The notes under the pieces were generated by a model. It did no database searches and was not told the origin of the DNA. It was given only the letters and a program-made list of their open reading frames with translations. The translations under genes and the position numbers were made by a program. This document shows, piece after piece, positions 35,301-47,140 of a stretch of DNA of 64,000 nucleotides. The stretch comes from Morchella semilibera (lineage: Eukaryota > Ascomycota > Pezizomycetes > Pezizales > Morchellaceae): positions 265,282 through 329,281 of the forward strand of contig CM018609.1 of the NCBI GenBank assembly GCA_009192285.1, given 5' to 3'. The first letter of the stretch is position 1, and every line of letters starts with the position of its first letter.

Positions 35301-37302
35301 ATCAAATAATTGTCGGAAGCGTTGATAGTCTATCGGGATCTTCCAATCAGGGTTGGCAGGCATCTCCAATATTTTATTAACAGCGTATAGAGTAGTTGAG
35401 TAAATCTGGATGGTAGGATCCTGGGCCAACTTCTTAAACGATCGAGGAGTAACTACCGAAATATGGGTAACTGGCCTTTCCGGTGGGGGAGTAGAAATTC
35501 CCCAAGCGACAATAGGTTTGCGGTTGGCTATGCAGTGTTCAAGACACACTGAGTACCGGAAGCGAATCTCATTCCTTCCACTATCAATCAAGACCCCATG
35601 CTTTCTCATCCAAGTTATTCCCATGACTATCGGATAGTGTCCCAATTTCGTAACAAAGAAAGGACATTCCTCCACATGTCCATTAATTTCTAATTTCAAC
35701 ATCACCTTCCTCGTCACCTTTCCAGATTCAATAGGCCTTCCATCAATCACATCAATCTCCCTCTTAGTCCTCAAGTTCTTCATTTTTAGTTCATGGCGGC
35801 GTACAAAGTCTTCATCAATGAATGCATACCCTGACGCTCCAGTATCAATCAAGGCATAGGTGGGTACAATAGATTTTTTATTTTTGCGAAATAGAACAAA
35901 CTACAATCAATTGATTCCCATCCATCTCCCATTCTGATACTGAAAACATAGAAATAGACACCTTAGAAAAAACTTTAGGAGGTCCTTGGGCTATGCCGCT
36001 TAGGCCAGGGACAAATCTTTTAACTCCTCCTCATCTGACGATAAGTCCTCCTCTTTTTCCTTCTTTTCCTTCTTCGCTTCCAACAATGCTCCCCTCATCC
36101 TAGGTGCTGTCCTTCCTGAGGGCGAAAGTGTACAATCTCTAACCAAATGTCCAATACCCCCACAATAATGGCGACGGTTCTCCATACGCCTTGCTTCCCT
36201 TTCCTTGGGGTCCGGGCAACGACGACTATTAGACAGATCCATAGGGACCGCTCCCCCAGGAGTATAGGAAGGGTGGGCCGCTGGCGCAGCATTCTTCGGT
36301 GGTATTTGGGGTGGTCCCTGTATGACTGGGGATGTTTTTGATGCAACAGGTGGGCGAGGGGCGAAGGGACGAGAAGTAGGGCCACTTGGAATCTGAAATC
36401 TAAACCTCCCTATCCTGGCTTGTAGTGCCCTTTGTTTATTGTCCAGCCGTTGCAGAAGAAGTCCACAGTCCTTAATCGTTGTCGGAGTTTCATTCTGAAT
36501 CATTAGGGCCATCAGCTCCTGATTAAGCTCTTCCAAAAGACATTCAATCTTGGCCGCCTCGTTGAATTCAGAGTCGGCAGCATACCGCTGGAACTCTGCA
36601 AAGTACTCCGAAAAAGTATGTTGGCGTTGACTAATCTCCCTCAGGTTGCGAGCAGCAGTGGCAGCGCGATCCGGATCCCCAAGAGCATTATCCAAAATTT
36701 CAAAAAACTCCGTTATGGAATCAAGAGCGATTCCTTCGTCCGTAATATAAATAAGAAATTGATCTGCCGCCGGTCTTTCCAATCGAGAAATAGAATACGC
36801 AAGTTGTTGGGCCGAGGTAGGAAAACGATCAAAATTGGCCGTAAGCTTAATCTGTAATTGTCGCTGGAAGGTTTTGAGAGTCTTGCGATCGCTCCGGTAT
36901 TTCTCCAGGTCGTAGAGTTTCTCTGACTTGGAGGGTTTGGTTAAGTCGTCGTGGAGCTCCTCTAAGCATCCTTTGACTCCTTCTTGCAACTTTTTGATCT
37001 TAGCCCGTAGTCCCTGGATTCCTTTATGGAACTCGGCTCGTCCTTGTTCAGTTTCTGAATGATGGGTGGTGAGGTCGATTGCATATTGCTGAACCCCTCC
37101 GTACGCTCTTTGGAGGAGGGCATACGCTTGCTTCGCTTCCTCCGTTGCGGCGGAGTCCACTTGAGGGTGAGCAACAAAGAACCCTTAGAAAGCCGTATGG
37201 AGCTTTTGATAATCAAATGCATTGGTAGCGGGGGCGGTCATGGTAGACTATGGTGCGAGGAACTCGGACTGTGCCAGTCGAGTAAGGGTGGTCTCGTCTT
37301 AG
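32320..37302 (-). mobile_element. Ty3/gypsy chromovirus element C, internal part (broken)
   Basis: Minus-strand element with gag (about 37160-36000, CX2CX4HX4C knuckle in the YCGG-IGH-VRDC region), protease (DTGASGYAF, about 35850), reverse transcriptase with YLDD (about 35120-34620), RNase H (about 34370-34010), integrase (about 33700-32620) and the start of a chromodomain (about 32420-32345). Its 5' LTR lies at 37303-37757 plus 43963-44143, split by element B. The 3' end is missing: homology stops inside the chromodomain at the junction with the right end of element A. It has about half a dozen breaks in all, including an M1 insertion. Same family as element B. Confidence 0.88.
32968..33115 (+). 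mobile_element. M1 MITE, copy 9, with clean TA duplication
   Basis: 148 bp from CATCAGCAAGACTTC to GAGTTTGCTGATG, inserted in the integrase part of element C. Comparison with the same site in element B shows that only TA was duplicated (32966-32967 and 33116-33117). This is the best evidence for the exact ends and the target site of M1. Confidence 0.92.
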
Positions 37303-37757
37303 TGTGACTGAGTAACCCGACGCAAAGAAGAAGATGACAATGATGACGCAGAAGAACTCGAGGAGCACAATTTGCACGACAAGGAGACCGACGAAGACAG
37401 GGACAATACCGGGCAGGCACAAGCACAGGCACCGGCAAAGGCAAGGCAAGGGCAAAGGCACAAGGGCGCAGGGCAGTGAGAGTGAGGACCAGATGGACCT
37501 CAATGAGAACGATAAGAGGTACTATGGGTTTCCTCTTTCAGGAGGACAGAGTCTTGGGTACGAAAAGCTATGGCTTTAGGAATAGGAGTAGATTCCAATG
37601 TACCGAGATAATAGGAAGACGAGACAGAGAGAAAAGAAAGAAAGAACTAAGGAAAACATCTAACCCCGCTATTTAACACATCTCCCCCACCAGTCCGCTA
37701 TGACTCATGCATCAGTTCATAGAAACCTACAGAAACCCGTCGCACCCACACCTCGTA
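37303..37757 (-). repeat. 5' LTR of element C, inner part
   Basis: The LTR-A inner portion in reverse orientation (TGTGACTGAGTAACCCG at its internal boundary). Element B was inserted at 37757/37758. The remaining outer part of the same LTR is at 43963-44143. Confidence 0.88.
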
Positions 37758-40700
37758 TGTCCCGGCGTCTTGGCAGCCGTCCCGATAGTTCGGTAGGCGA
37801 TGCACGATTGTGGTTGTTAAGGTAATGATAAGCAAGAGTGGGGAGTACGAGGTGGAGGCTGTCGTCATTAGGTTCTAGGAGGTTCGATGGCGTGATGGAT
37901 TGGTAATGTAGAATAGCGGTGATGGTGGGGGGATTACGAGGTGTGGTAGCGACGGGTTTCTATGAGGTTCTATGAGCGAGAGTGTGAGTCATAGCGGACT
38001 AGTGGAGGAGGTGTGTTAAATAGCGGGGATAGATGTTTTCCTTAGTTCTTTCTTTCTTTTCTCTCTGTCTCGTCTTCCTGTTACCTCGGAACATAGGAAT
38101 CTACTCCTATTTTTAAGCCATAGCTTCTCGTACCAAAGACTCGATCCTCTGACAAGAGGAAACTCATAGTATCCCTCATCGTTCTCGTTGAGGTCCCTTC
38201 GGTCCTCACTCTCCCTGCTCTGTGCTCTTGTGCCCTTGCTCTTGCCTTTGTCTTCGCCGGTGCCTGTGCTTGTGCCTGCCCGGCATTGTCCTTGTCTTCG
38301 TCGGCCCCCTCGTCGAGTACACTGTGCTCCTCGAGTCCCTCTGCGTCATCATTGTCATCTTCTTCTTTGCGTCGGGTTACTCCGTCACACTAAGACGAGA
38401 CCATCCTCACTCGACTAGCACAGTCCGAGTCCTCGCACCACAGTTCACCATGACCGCCCCTGCTACCAATGCATTTGATTATCAAAAGCTCCATACGGAT
38501 CTCGAAGGGTTCTTTGTCGCTCACCCTGAAGTGGACCCCGCCGCAACGGAAGAAGCGAAGCAAGCGTATGCCCTCCTCCAAAGAGCGCACGGAGGGGTCC
38601 AGCAATATGCGGTCGACATCACCACCCATCACTTCCGAAACCGAACAAGGCCGGGCCGAGTTCCACAAAGAAATCCAGGGATTACGGGCTAAGATCAAGA
38701 AGCTGCAAGAAGGAGTCAAAGGAGGTTTAGAGGAGCTCCACGACGACTTAACCAAGCCATCCAAATCCGAGAAGCTACCCGACCCGGAGAAATACCGGGG
38801 CGATCGCAAGACTCTCAGGACTTCCAGAGACAACTTCAGATTAAGCTCACGGCTAATTTGGATCGCTTTCCTACCGCGGCTCAACAATTGCATATTCTAT
38901 TTCTCGACTGGAGGACCGGCGGCAGATCAATTTTTAGCTTATATTACGATGAAGGAATGCTCTCGATTCCATGGCGGAGTTTTTTGAGATTTTGGATAAT
39001 GCTTTTGGGGATCCAGACCGCGCCGCCACTGCTGCTCGAAATTTAGGGAGATCAGGCAGCGCCAACGTACCTTTTCTGAGTACTTTGCAGAGTTTCAGCG
39101 ATATGCTGCCGACTCCGAGTTCAACGAAGCGGCTAAGATTGAATGTTTGTTGGAAGGACTGAACCAGGACCTAATGGCCCTGATGATTCAGAATGAAACA
39201 CCAACTACAATTAAGGACTGCGGCTGCTTCTTCAACGTCTTGATAATAAGCAACGGGCGCTACAGGCCAGGATGGGGAGATTTGTTTTCAGATTCCAAGT
39301 GCTCCTGCTCCGCGTCCCTTTGCTCCTCGTCCCCCCGTGCACCAGCAACATCCCCAGTCGTACGAGGACCACCCCACCACCACCGAAGAATGCTGCGCCA
39401 GCGGCCCACCCTTCCTATACTCCTGGGGGAGCTGTTCCCATGGATTGTCTAATAGTTATCGTCGCCCGGATCCCAGAGAAAGGGAGGCACGTCGTGTGGA
39501 GAATCGTTGCTATTACTGCGGAGGGGTTGGACATTTGGTTAGAGACTGTAAGCTTTCGCCCTCGGGAAGGGCAGCACCCAGGATGAGGGGAGCGTTGTTG
39601 GAAGCAAGAAAGGAAAAGAAGGAAAAGGAAGAGGAGGTATTGTCGGATGAGGAGGAGTTAAAAGATTCGTCCCTGGCCTAGGCGGCATAGCCCAGGGACC
39701 TCCAAAGGTTTTCTCTCAGGTGTCTATTTCAACGTTTTCAGTATCAGAAGGGGAGATGGATGGGAATCAATGATTGTAGTGTGTTCATTTCACAAAATAA
39801 AAAATCCATTGTACCCACTTATGCCTTGATTGATACTGGAGCGTCGGGATATGCATTTATTGATGAAGACTTTGTGCGCCGCCATGAATTAAAGATGAAA
39901 AATTTACGGACTGAGAGGGAGATTGATGTGATTGATGGAAGGCCTATTGAGTCGGGAAGGTGACCAGGAAGGTGACGTTGGAATTGGAAATTAATGGACA
40001 TGTGGAGGAGTGTCCTTTCTTTGTTACAAAGTTGGGACATTACCCGATTGTGATGGGAATCCCTTGGCTGAGGAAGCATGGAGTTTTGATTGATAGTGGA
40101 AGGAATGAGATTGCTTCCAGTCATCAGTGTGTCTTGAACATTGCATAGCCAACCACAAACCTATTGTTGCTCGAGGAATTTCAACTTCACCACCCGAAAG
40201 GCCTGTTACAAATATTTCGGCAATTACTCCTCGATCGTTTAAGAAACTTTCGCAAGACCCTACTGTGCAAATTTATTCGACTACCCTCTATGCTATCAAC
40301 AAAGTATTGGAGATGCCTGCCAACCCTGATGGAATGATTCCAATTGATTATCAGCGGTTCCGACAGCTGTTCGATGAGACCAATGCTTCTAGACTACCAC
40401 CACATCGTCCCTATGACCATGAGATCAAACTTCAGGAAGGAACAGTACCACCCTTTGGTCCCATGTATAGTATGTCACGGGAAGAGTTGAAGGCGTTGAG
40501 GGACTATTTGGCCGATAATTTGCAGAAAGGATTTCTTAGATCAGTAATTCCCAGCCGGCGCCCCGGTGCTATTTGTTAAAAAGGCTGATGGTTCCTTACG
40601 CTTGTGTGTTGATTATCGAAAGCTAAATGCTATTACGGTCAAGGATCGATACCCTCTTCCCCTTACACCAGAGACGATGGCCAATTAGCCCGCGCTAATT

Positions 40701-43700
40701 ATTTTACCAAGCTGGACCTACGATGGGGATATAATCAGATTAGGATTAAAGAAGGGGACGAGTGGAAAACGGCTTTTCGAACACGCTATGGACATTGGGA
40801 ATATTTGGTGATGCCTTTTGGTCTAACTAATGCTCCTGCTACCTTTCAACGTTGGATTAACGATATTCTTCGCCCCTTTCTGGATCGTTGCGCTACTGCT
40901 TATCTGGATGATATTCTTATTTATTCGGAGACCTTGGAACAACACCAACAGGATGTGCGACAAGTACTGGAAGCCTTGGAAGCTAATGAGGTCCATCTAA
41001 AACCAGAGAAATGCGAATTCAGCGTACAAGAGACAAAATATTTGGGCATGATCTTGACCCCTGGAGGAATGAAGATGGATCCTGCTAAGGTACAGACAAT
41101 TGTGGACTGGGAAGCGCCAAAGACAGTGAAGGAGGTTCAGGAATTTCTTGGGTTTGCCAATTTCTATCGACGTTTTATCTATGCTTATTCCCGAGTGGCT
41201 CGGCCATTGACTACTCTGACAAAAAAGCATGTACGATTTGAGTGGACCCAAAAAGTTGAACAAGCCTTTCAGAAACTCAAGACTGCTTTTACCACCGCTC
41301 CCATATTGATGCATCCTGATCCCGAGAAAGAATTTATTGTAGAAACCGACGCGTCAGATTATGTGTCGGCAGGGATATTATCACAACGAGATGATGAAGG
41401 AATTCTGCACCCGGTTGCTTTTTTCTCCAAGACACACTCGCCAGCAGAATGCAATTACGAAATTTATGATAAGGAGTTGTTGGCCATTATTCGTTGCTTC
41501 GAGGAATGGAGACCTCATTTGGAGACAGCTCAATTTCAAGTCAAAGTACTTACAGATCATCGCAATCTTGAGTACTTTATGTCGACTAAATTGCTGAATA
41601 GACGTCAAACTCGTTGGGCAGAGTTTCTATCTCGGTTTAATTTTATGATTCAGTATAGGCCGGGGAAGCAGGGAAGGAAGGTTGATATTTTGACTAGAAG
41701 ATCTAAGGATTTACCGAAGGAGGGGATGAGAGATTGAAGCAACAAAGCCGAGTGGTTTTGAAGAAGGAGAATTTGGATTTTAAGATAGGTTTGTTAGCGG
41801 GTTCTTTGGCAAATGAACCCGCTGAAGGATCGTCTCCCGTACTTGATTTGTTTAACAAAGCTTACCAGAGTGATAGCTTTCCAAACAAAATTCTATCCAT
41901 GCTCCGAGAGGGCGTTCGACAATCAAAAGAGATTTCGTTGGCTGAGTGCAAGGAGAGCAAGGAGGGGCTATTGCTTTATCGGAATACACTCTATGTCCCT
42001 GATTATGACGAACTTAAACTCTATTTGTTACGAGAATATCACGATAAACCCTCTGCTGGACATCCTGGACGATCAAAGACTTTGGAACTTCTCAGCCGGG
42101 AATATTATTGGCCAACCATGCGGAAATATACAGACCGCTATGTCCAGAATTGCCATACCTGTCGGCGAAGTAAGACAAACCATAATCCCCTACAAGGAGT
42201 TTTGCGCCCATTATTGGTGCCCAAAGGACCCTGGACGGATGTCACGATGGATTTTGTAACGGGACTTCCGGAGAGTCATGGATTTAATGCCATTCTGGTA
42301 GTGGTGGATCGGTTGACAAAGATGAAACATTTGATTCCCACGACGGAGAGTGTTAACGCCAGGGATCTGTCTCGTCTATACCTGGAGCAGGTATGGAAGT
42401 TACATGGGCTACCAGAGACTATTGTTTCCGATCGAGGGACACAGTTTACTGCTGAATTTTGGAAAGTTCTCTGCGAACGGCTGGAGATTGCCCCTCGTTA
42501 CTCCACAGCATTTCATCCTCAAACCGATGGACAAACAGAAAGGACCAATGCGATTATGGAACAGTACCTCCGTAGTTATGTATCATATCAACAGGATAAC
42601 TGGGTGGATTTTTTACCTCTGGCTGAATTTGCTACCAATAATCACATCTCCGAAACTACTAATATGTCCCCCTTTCAGGCTAACTATGGGAGACACCCGA
42701 GGATGACATTCGGACCCTTACAGCACGGACAGACGGTGAACGAGGACCAGGCTAATGGGTTGGCACGGGAGATGTCCCAGGTGTTTGATTTCCTGAAAAG
42801 TGAGATGTTCAGGGCGCAGAAGATACAGGAGGAGATGGCCAACTTACACCGGACTCCGGCACCTCGATATGCGGTTGGCGATTTTGTCTGGCTCTCGACT
42901 CGAAATATTGAAACAAAACGACCCTCGAAAAAACTTGACTGGAAACAAATTGGTCCCTACCCGGTCAAACGAATTGTGAGCCCTTATGCCTACGAGTTGG
43001 AATTACCTGCCTCTATGAAAATACATCCGGTATTCCATGTTTCATTATTATCGCCGACAGTTGGGGATCCTATTCCTGGACAAATTGTTGAACCACCCCC
43101 ACCGGTGGAAGTTGAAGGAGAAACTGAATGGGAAGTAGCGGAGATATTGGATTCGCGGAAGAGGGGGCGACGGGTGGAGTACTTGGTTAGATATGTTGGA
43201 TATGAAGAAGCGTCCTGGCAACCTTCGGGTGATTTGGAGCATAGTCCTGATATTAGGAAAGCATTTCACGATCAATATCCTTCGAAACCTCGGCCTATCA
43301 GGAGCTAGGCCCTTGGAGGGGACCTGATCTGTCCCGGCGTCTTGGCAGTCGTCCCGACAGTTCGGTAGGCGATGCACGATTGTGGTTGTTAAGGTAATGA
43401 TAAGCGAGAGTGGGGAGTACGAGGTGGAGGCTGTCGTCATTAGGTTCTAGGAGGTTCGATGGCGTGATGGATTGGTAATGTAGAATAGCGGAGATGGTGG
43501 GGAGGATTACGAGGTGTGGTAGCGACGGGTTTCTATGAGGTTCTATGAGCGAGAGTGTGAGTCATAGCGGACTAGTGGAGGAGGTGTGTTAAATAGCGGG
43601 GATAGATGTTTTCCTTAGTTCTTTCTTTCTTTTCTCTCTGTCTCGTCTTCCTGTTACCTCGGTACATAGGAATCTACTCCTATTTCTAAAGCCATAGCTC

Positions 43701-43962
43701 TCGTACCAAAGACTCGATCCTCTGACAAGAGGAAACTCATAGTATCCCTCATCGTTCTCGTTGAGGTCCCTTCGGTCCTCACTCTCCCTGCTCTGTGCTC
43801 TTGTGCCCTTGCTCTTGCCTTTGTCTTCGCCGGTGCCTGTGCTTGTGCCTGCCCGGCGTTGTCCCTGTCTTCATCGGCCCCCTCGTCGAGTACACTGTGC
43901 TCCTCGAGTCCCTCTGCGTCATCATTGTCATCTTCTTCTTTGCGTCAGGTTACTCCGTCACA
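37758..43962 (+). mobile_element. Ty3/gypsy chromovirus element B, complete in structure but broken
   Basis: A 6.2-kb element with both LTR-A copies (37758-38389 and 43330-43962, both TGTCCCGGCG...CTCCGTCACA) and a 5-bp target duplication TCGTA (37753-37757 and 43963-43967). Parts: gag (about 38450-39680, CX2CX4HX4C knuckle), protease (DTGASGYAF, about 39830), reverse transcriptase with YLDD (about 40560-41060), RNase H (about 41280-41660), integrase with HHCC and core (about 42030-42720) and chromodomain (about 43110-43300). The LTRs differ at about a dozen positions by eye, roughly 98% identity, so it is the youngest whole-structured element here. The coding part is broken in several places, perhaps eight or so, mostly in its first two thirds. 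It sits inside the LTR of element C. Confidence 0.93.
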
Positions 43963-44143
43963 TCGTATTCCTCCCCACCATCTCCACTATTTACATTACA
44001 AATCCATCACACCATCGAACCTCCTAGAACCAAATGACAACAACCTTCTTTAGCACACCCCTTCCTCGCTTAGCCATTCCTAAACTATCACAACAGCGCT
44101 GCGACTACCAAATCCTCGGGATCGATGCCAAGACGCCGGGACA
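43963..44143 (-). repeat. 5' LTR of element C, outer part
   Basis: Continues the LTR interrupted at 37757, from TTCCTCCCCACC to GACGCCGGGACA. The first five bases are the TCGTA duplication made by element B. Confidence 0.88.
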
Positions 44144-44480
44144 GTAATATATTGCTAACAGAAAGAAGACGTTGCTTAAAAAGGCAGAAACATAGGAAAA
44201 GCCAGCCCTATATATATAACTATCCCCTCGCACCGATGACTCATACCATAGAATCCCATAGAAACTCCCACACTTCCGTACCACCCATACTATTCCCGAT
44301 AACCCCTATTCTATCCCGTTACTTCCCAATCCTTCCTAACGCTTACATTCCATTAGCTGAACTCCTTCCTAATACATTATTCTGCTTCCGACATCGACTG
44401 ATATTATCCAACAACCCTGTTCCGAAGACGCCTTGGCGGAAGGCGGGATGCAAGAGGTAAAGCCATGATATAGGTCTACA
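44144..44480 (-). repeat. LTR-D fragment
   Basis: Homologous to 3510-3870 (same order: GCTAACAGAAAGAAGACG, ATAGGAAAA-CC, CATACCATAGAATCCCATAG, CGACATCGA, CCATGATA). Truncated on its left by the end of the LTR of element C. About 44481-44658 beyond it is a piece of reverse LTR-A. Confidence 0.6.
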
Positions 44481-44992
44481 AAACAGGATGATATTTTTAT
44501 ACAGTCGCGCGGTACAGTATGAATAAGAGTATATTCCTATGTACCAAGATAACAGGAAGACAAGATAGTAAAGAGAAAAGAAAGAAAGAACTAAAGGAAA
44601 ACTCTTCCCGCGCTATTTGACACTCCCCCTCCGCCGGTCCACTATGACTCATACCTCCTGTCCCGACGTCTTGGCATCGGTCCCGAGGGCTCGGTAGTTG
44701 AAGCGCTGTTGTGATTGTTTAGGAATGGTTAAGCGAGGAAAGGGTATGCTAAAGGGAGGGTGTCGTCATTGGGTTCTAGGAGGTTCGATAGCGTGATAGA
44801 TTTGTAATGTAAACAGTGGAGATGGTGGAGAGGAATACGAGGTGCGGATACAACAGATCTCAGTGGACTTCCATGAACTGATGTATGAGTCATAGCGGAC
44901 TGGTGGAGGAGAAGTGTTAAATAGCGGGGTTAGATGTTTCCCTTAGTTCTTTCTTTCTTTTCTCTCTGTCTCCTCTTCCTGTTATCTCGGTA

Positions 44993-45129
44993 CATCAGCA
45001 AGACTTCATTTGTCTCCTGATGTCTCCTGAGCCTCAGGAGACTCAAAAAGTATCCAGGAGTGTCAGGAGACTCTCAGGAGACTCGGGAGACTGTTAGGAG
45101 ACTCCAGTCAAAAGTTGAGTTTGCTGATG
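44993..45129 (+). mobile_element. M1 MITE, copy 10, with clean TA duplication
   Basis: 137 bp with CATCAGCAAGACTTC and GAGTTTGCTGATG ends. The LTR-A sequence CTCGGTACATAGGAAT is split at its TA, which appears on both sides (44991-44992 and 45130-45131). Confidence 0.92.
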
Positions 45130-45186
45130 TACATAGGAATATATTCCTATTCTTAAGCCAAGTTCCTCGCCTTAAAGACCTTGTCC

Positions 45187-45595
45187 TCCACAAGTTTCAT
45201 GGATACGCTAGGACGGGAGGACTGGAATGATTGGCGGGGATGGGATTATTGTAAGCTCGGAGGCGGGGATGAGTCAGAGTAGGTTCTATGGGTTTTCATT
45301 ACATAGGAATATGAGTCATGGTTGGGGTTACGCGAGGTTATCAGTCAGGCTTGGCTCCGGAATACTGGGTATATAAGGGAGGCAACGGTGCCTACTCCTG
45401 TACTTTCTTTCTTTTCCTTTTCTCTTTACGCAACGTCTTCTGTAACTAGTATTCAATATACTTTATAGTCTCTACTTCTCTAGTGACTATCGCTGACCGT
45501 TGGATTTCTTCCCCATACCTCCCTCATACTTGGGTCGTATCGTTGTCAACACTCGTGCCATGTGGAACAAAGCTACACTACCGTCCCCTCCTTGA
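45187..45595 (+). repeat. LTR-B segment
   Basis: Matches the 3' LTR of element A from TTTCATGGATACGCTAGG through GGTATATAAGGGAGGCAACGG (a TATA-box-like promoter site) and CTTTACGCAACGTCTTC to GGAACAAAGCTACA at 45577. The following 18 bp match the sequence just inside element A's 5' LTR, so this is not a clean solo LTR. Confidence 0.7.
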
Positions 45596-45835
45596 GACAA
45601 GAGAAGAACCCATAGTACCTCTCATCATTCTCGTTGAGGTCCATCTGGCCCTCACTCTCTCTGCCCTGTGCTTCTGTGCCTTTGCCTTTGCCTTTGCCTT
45701 CGACAGTGCCTGTTCTTGTGTCTGCCCGACGTTGTCCTTGTCTTCGTCGGCCTCTTCGTCGCATTGACTGTGCTCATCGAGCCCTTTTGCGTCATCTTTG
45801 TCATCTTCTACTTTGCTTCGGATTACTCCGTCATA

Positions 45836-46135
45836 CTAGCACTACTGCTGCTTGCAGACTGCTTTCAAGATACTAATTCCCTTATCGAAAAGATGGGTGA
45901 GATCCACGATCAGTTGCAACCTAAGATTCGTTATGCTCAAGACCGACAGGAGACCAATGCCAATACCCACCGAGTTACCAGCCGAGTCTACTGCGTAGGT
46001 GACGAAGTATGGGTGAACGCTAGGAATATTCAGACCAATAGGCCTTCCCGGAAACTCGACTGGAAACGTCTGGGACAGTTTAAGATTAAGTTTATTATTA
46101 GTCCCTATGCCTATGAGCTAGACCTCCCTACTACG
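45836..46135 (+). pseudogene. Ty3/gypsy integrase C-terminal fragment (fossil)
   Basis: Encodes a piece similar to the end of integrase in elements A and B (VGDEVWVNARNIQTNRPSRK, then the SPYAYELDLP stretch). It is cut before the chromodomain and distinct in sequence from both, so it comes from a third element. No other part of that element was found apart from the neighbouring LTR-D. Confidence 0.7.
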
Positions 46136-46445
46136 TGAAGGAGTTTCTATGGGATTCTATGGTATGAGTCATCGGTGCAAGGGGGTAGCTGTATATATAG
46201 TGCCTGTTCTTTCCTATGTTCCCACCTCTCTAAGCAACGTCTTCTTTCTGTTAGCAATACATTACTTTGGCTTCGGCTCTTCTGTCCTCACTCCGAACTT
46301 GAACCTGAACCTGTCTCGTTTCCGGTGTATCCCGAGCTGACCCTGTCCTAGCCCTCCTTCTCAATCCTGTCTCGAACTTGCCCCTGACCCTGACCCCATC
46401 CCGTTAGACTACCGAACCCTCGGAACTGATGCTAAAACTCCGGGA
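46136..46445 (+). repeat. LTR-D copy
   Basis: From TGAAGGAGTTTCTATGGG to AAACTCCGGGACA, about 310 bp with TG...CA ends and a GTATATATAG TATA-box-like site near 46190. It directly follows the integrase fragment, so it is probably the 3' LTR of that third element. The reverse copies are at 3281-3870 and 44144-44480. Confidence 0.6.
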
Positions 46446-46682
46446 CAAAGGATATTTGTCGACTGTTGATGTTCTGTACTGGCAATATAGTTGTTGAGAT
46501 CGTAGCTCTATACTTCGCCATTGCTATTCAAATTATGACATTTAATAAAATGCGTTACTGGATTTTTAGTTGTCGTTGCAGCATAATTTACAGCTTTTTC
46601 CCGGTTTGTACCTAAAATTATTTGATTAGTTTCTTAATTTTGTATATGTTGTTGATTACTGATTTCATATATAAACTACTTG

Positions 46683-46777
46683 CGGCAGGCATCAAGAACC
46701 TGAACATCGTTTTTCTGGTAGCCACCACTTTGGGCCCTGTTAGCGCGTTTTTATATTCAGGTTCTTCATGCCTGTCG
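46683..46777. repeat. Inverted-repeat element, 95 bp
   Basis: CGGCAGGCATCAAGAACCTG at 46683 pairs with its near-complement ending at 46777 (22-bp arms, 2 mismatches). MITE-like size, but no clear target duplication was seen. It lies within the minus-strand open frame 46618-47007. Confidence 0.55.
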
Positions 46778-47009
46778 CGAGTACATTTCCATCGATCTTG
46801 CTGCTTTCCATTCCAATCTACGGCTTGATACCAAGCCTTTTCATGCAGTCCGCTATCAGTCCATGGACTGGCTTGGCAAATTGGACCGCAGTCAACTACA
46901 GTTGGACTGAACGGTTGGCGGTCCAGGACCGTCACTTGACGGTACTGATCGACAGGAACCCACCACATTGACTTAGTGCCATTCATATAATCAGTATGGA
47001 GGTACATGT

Positions 47010-47070
47010 AGTCTCGTGCCCAGCCTGTGGTGTTGTGAAGTTAGCAACACCACAGGCTGGGCACGAGACT
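47010..47070. repeat. Perfect 26-bp-stem hairpin flanked by TACATGTA repeats
   Basis: Arms 47010-47035 and 47045-47070 (AGTCTCGTGCCCAGCCTG... and its exact complement) with a 9-nt loop. The direct repeat GGTACATGTAGT lies on both sides (47001-47012 overlapping the arm, and 47073-47084). It is 70 bp upstream of the RCE1 start codon, so it may be transcribed in its 5' UTR. Confidence 0.85.
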
Positions 47071-47140
47071 AAGGTACATGTAGTTATGGCCTTTGGATAC
47101 AAACCCAACCACAACACACACTTCAAGTTCTGTAATCACG

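Larger units (their letters stand above)
44659..45835 (+). repeat. LTR-A (+) split by an M1 MITE and an LTR-B segment
   Basis: Starts TGTCCCGACGTCTTGGCATCGG and ends ATTACTCCGTCATA. It is interrupted by M1 at 44993-45129 and by an LTR-B segment at about 45187-45595. Removing both leaves roughly a full LTR-A length. Fossil. Confidence 0.7.

Noticed and set aside
47093-47140. Longer N-terminus for RCE1 from 47093
   Set aside because: The in-frame extension begins with TTG, not ATG; the first ATG is at 47141 and gives a normal-length protein.
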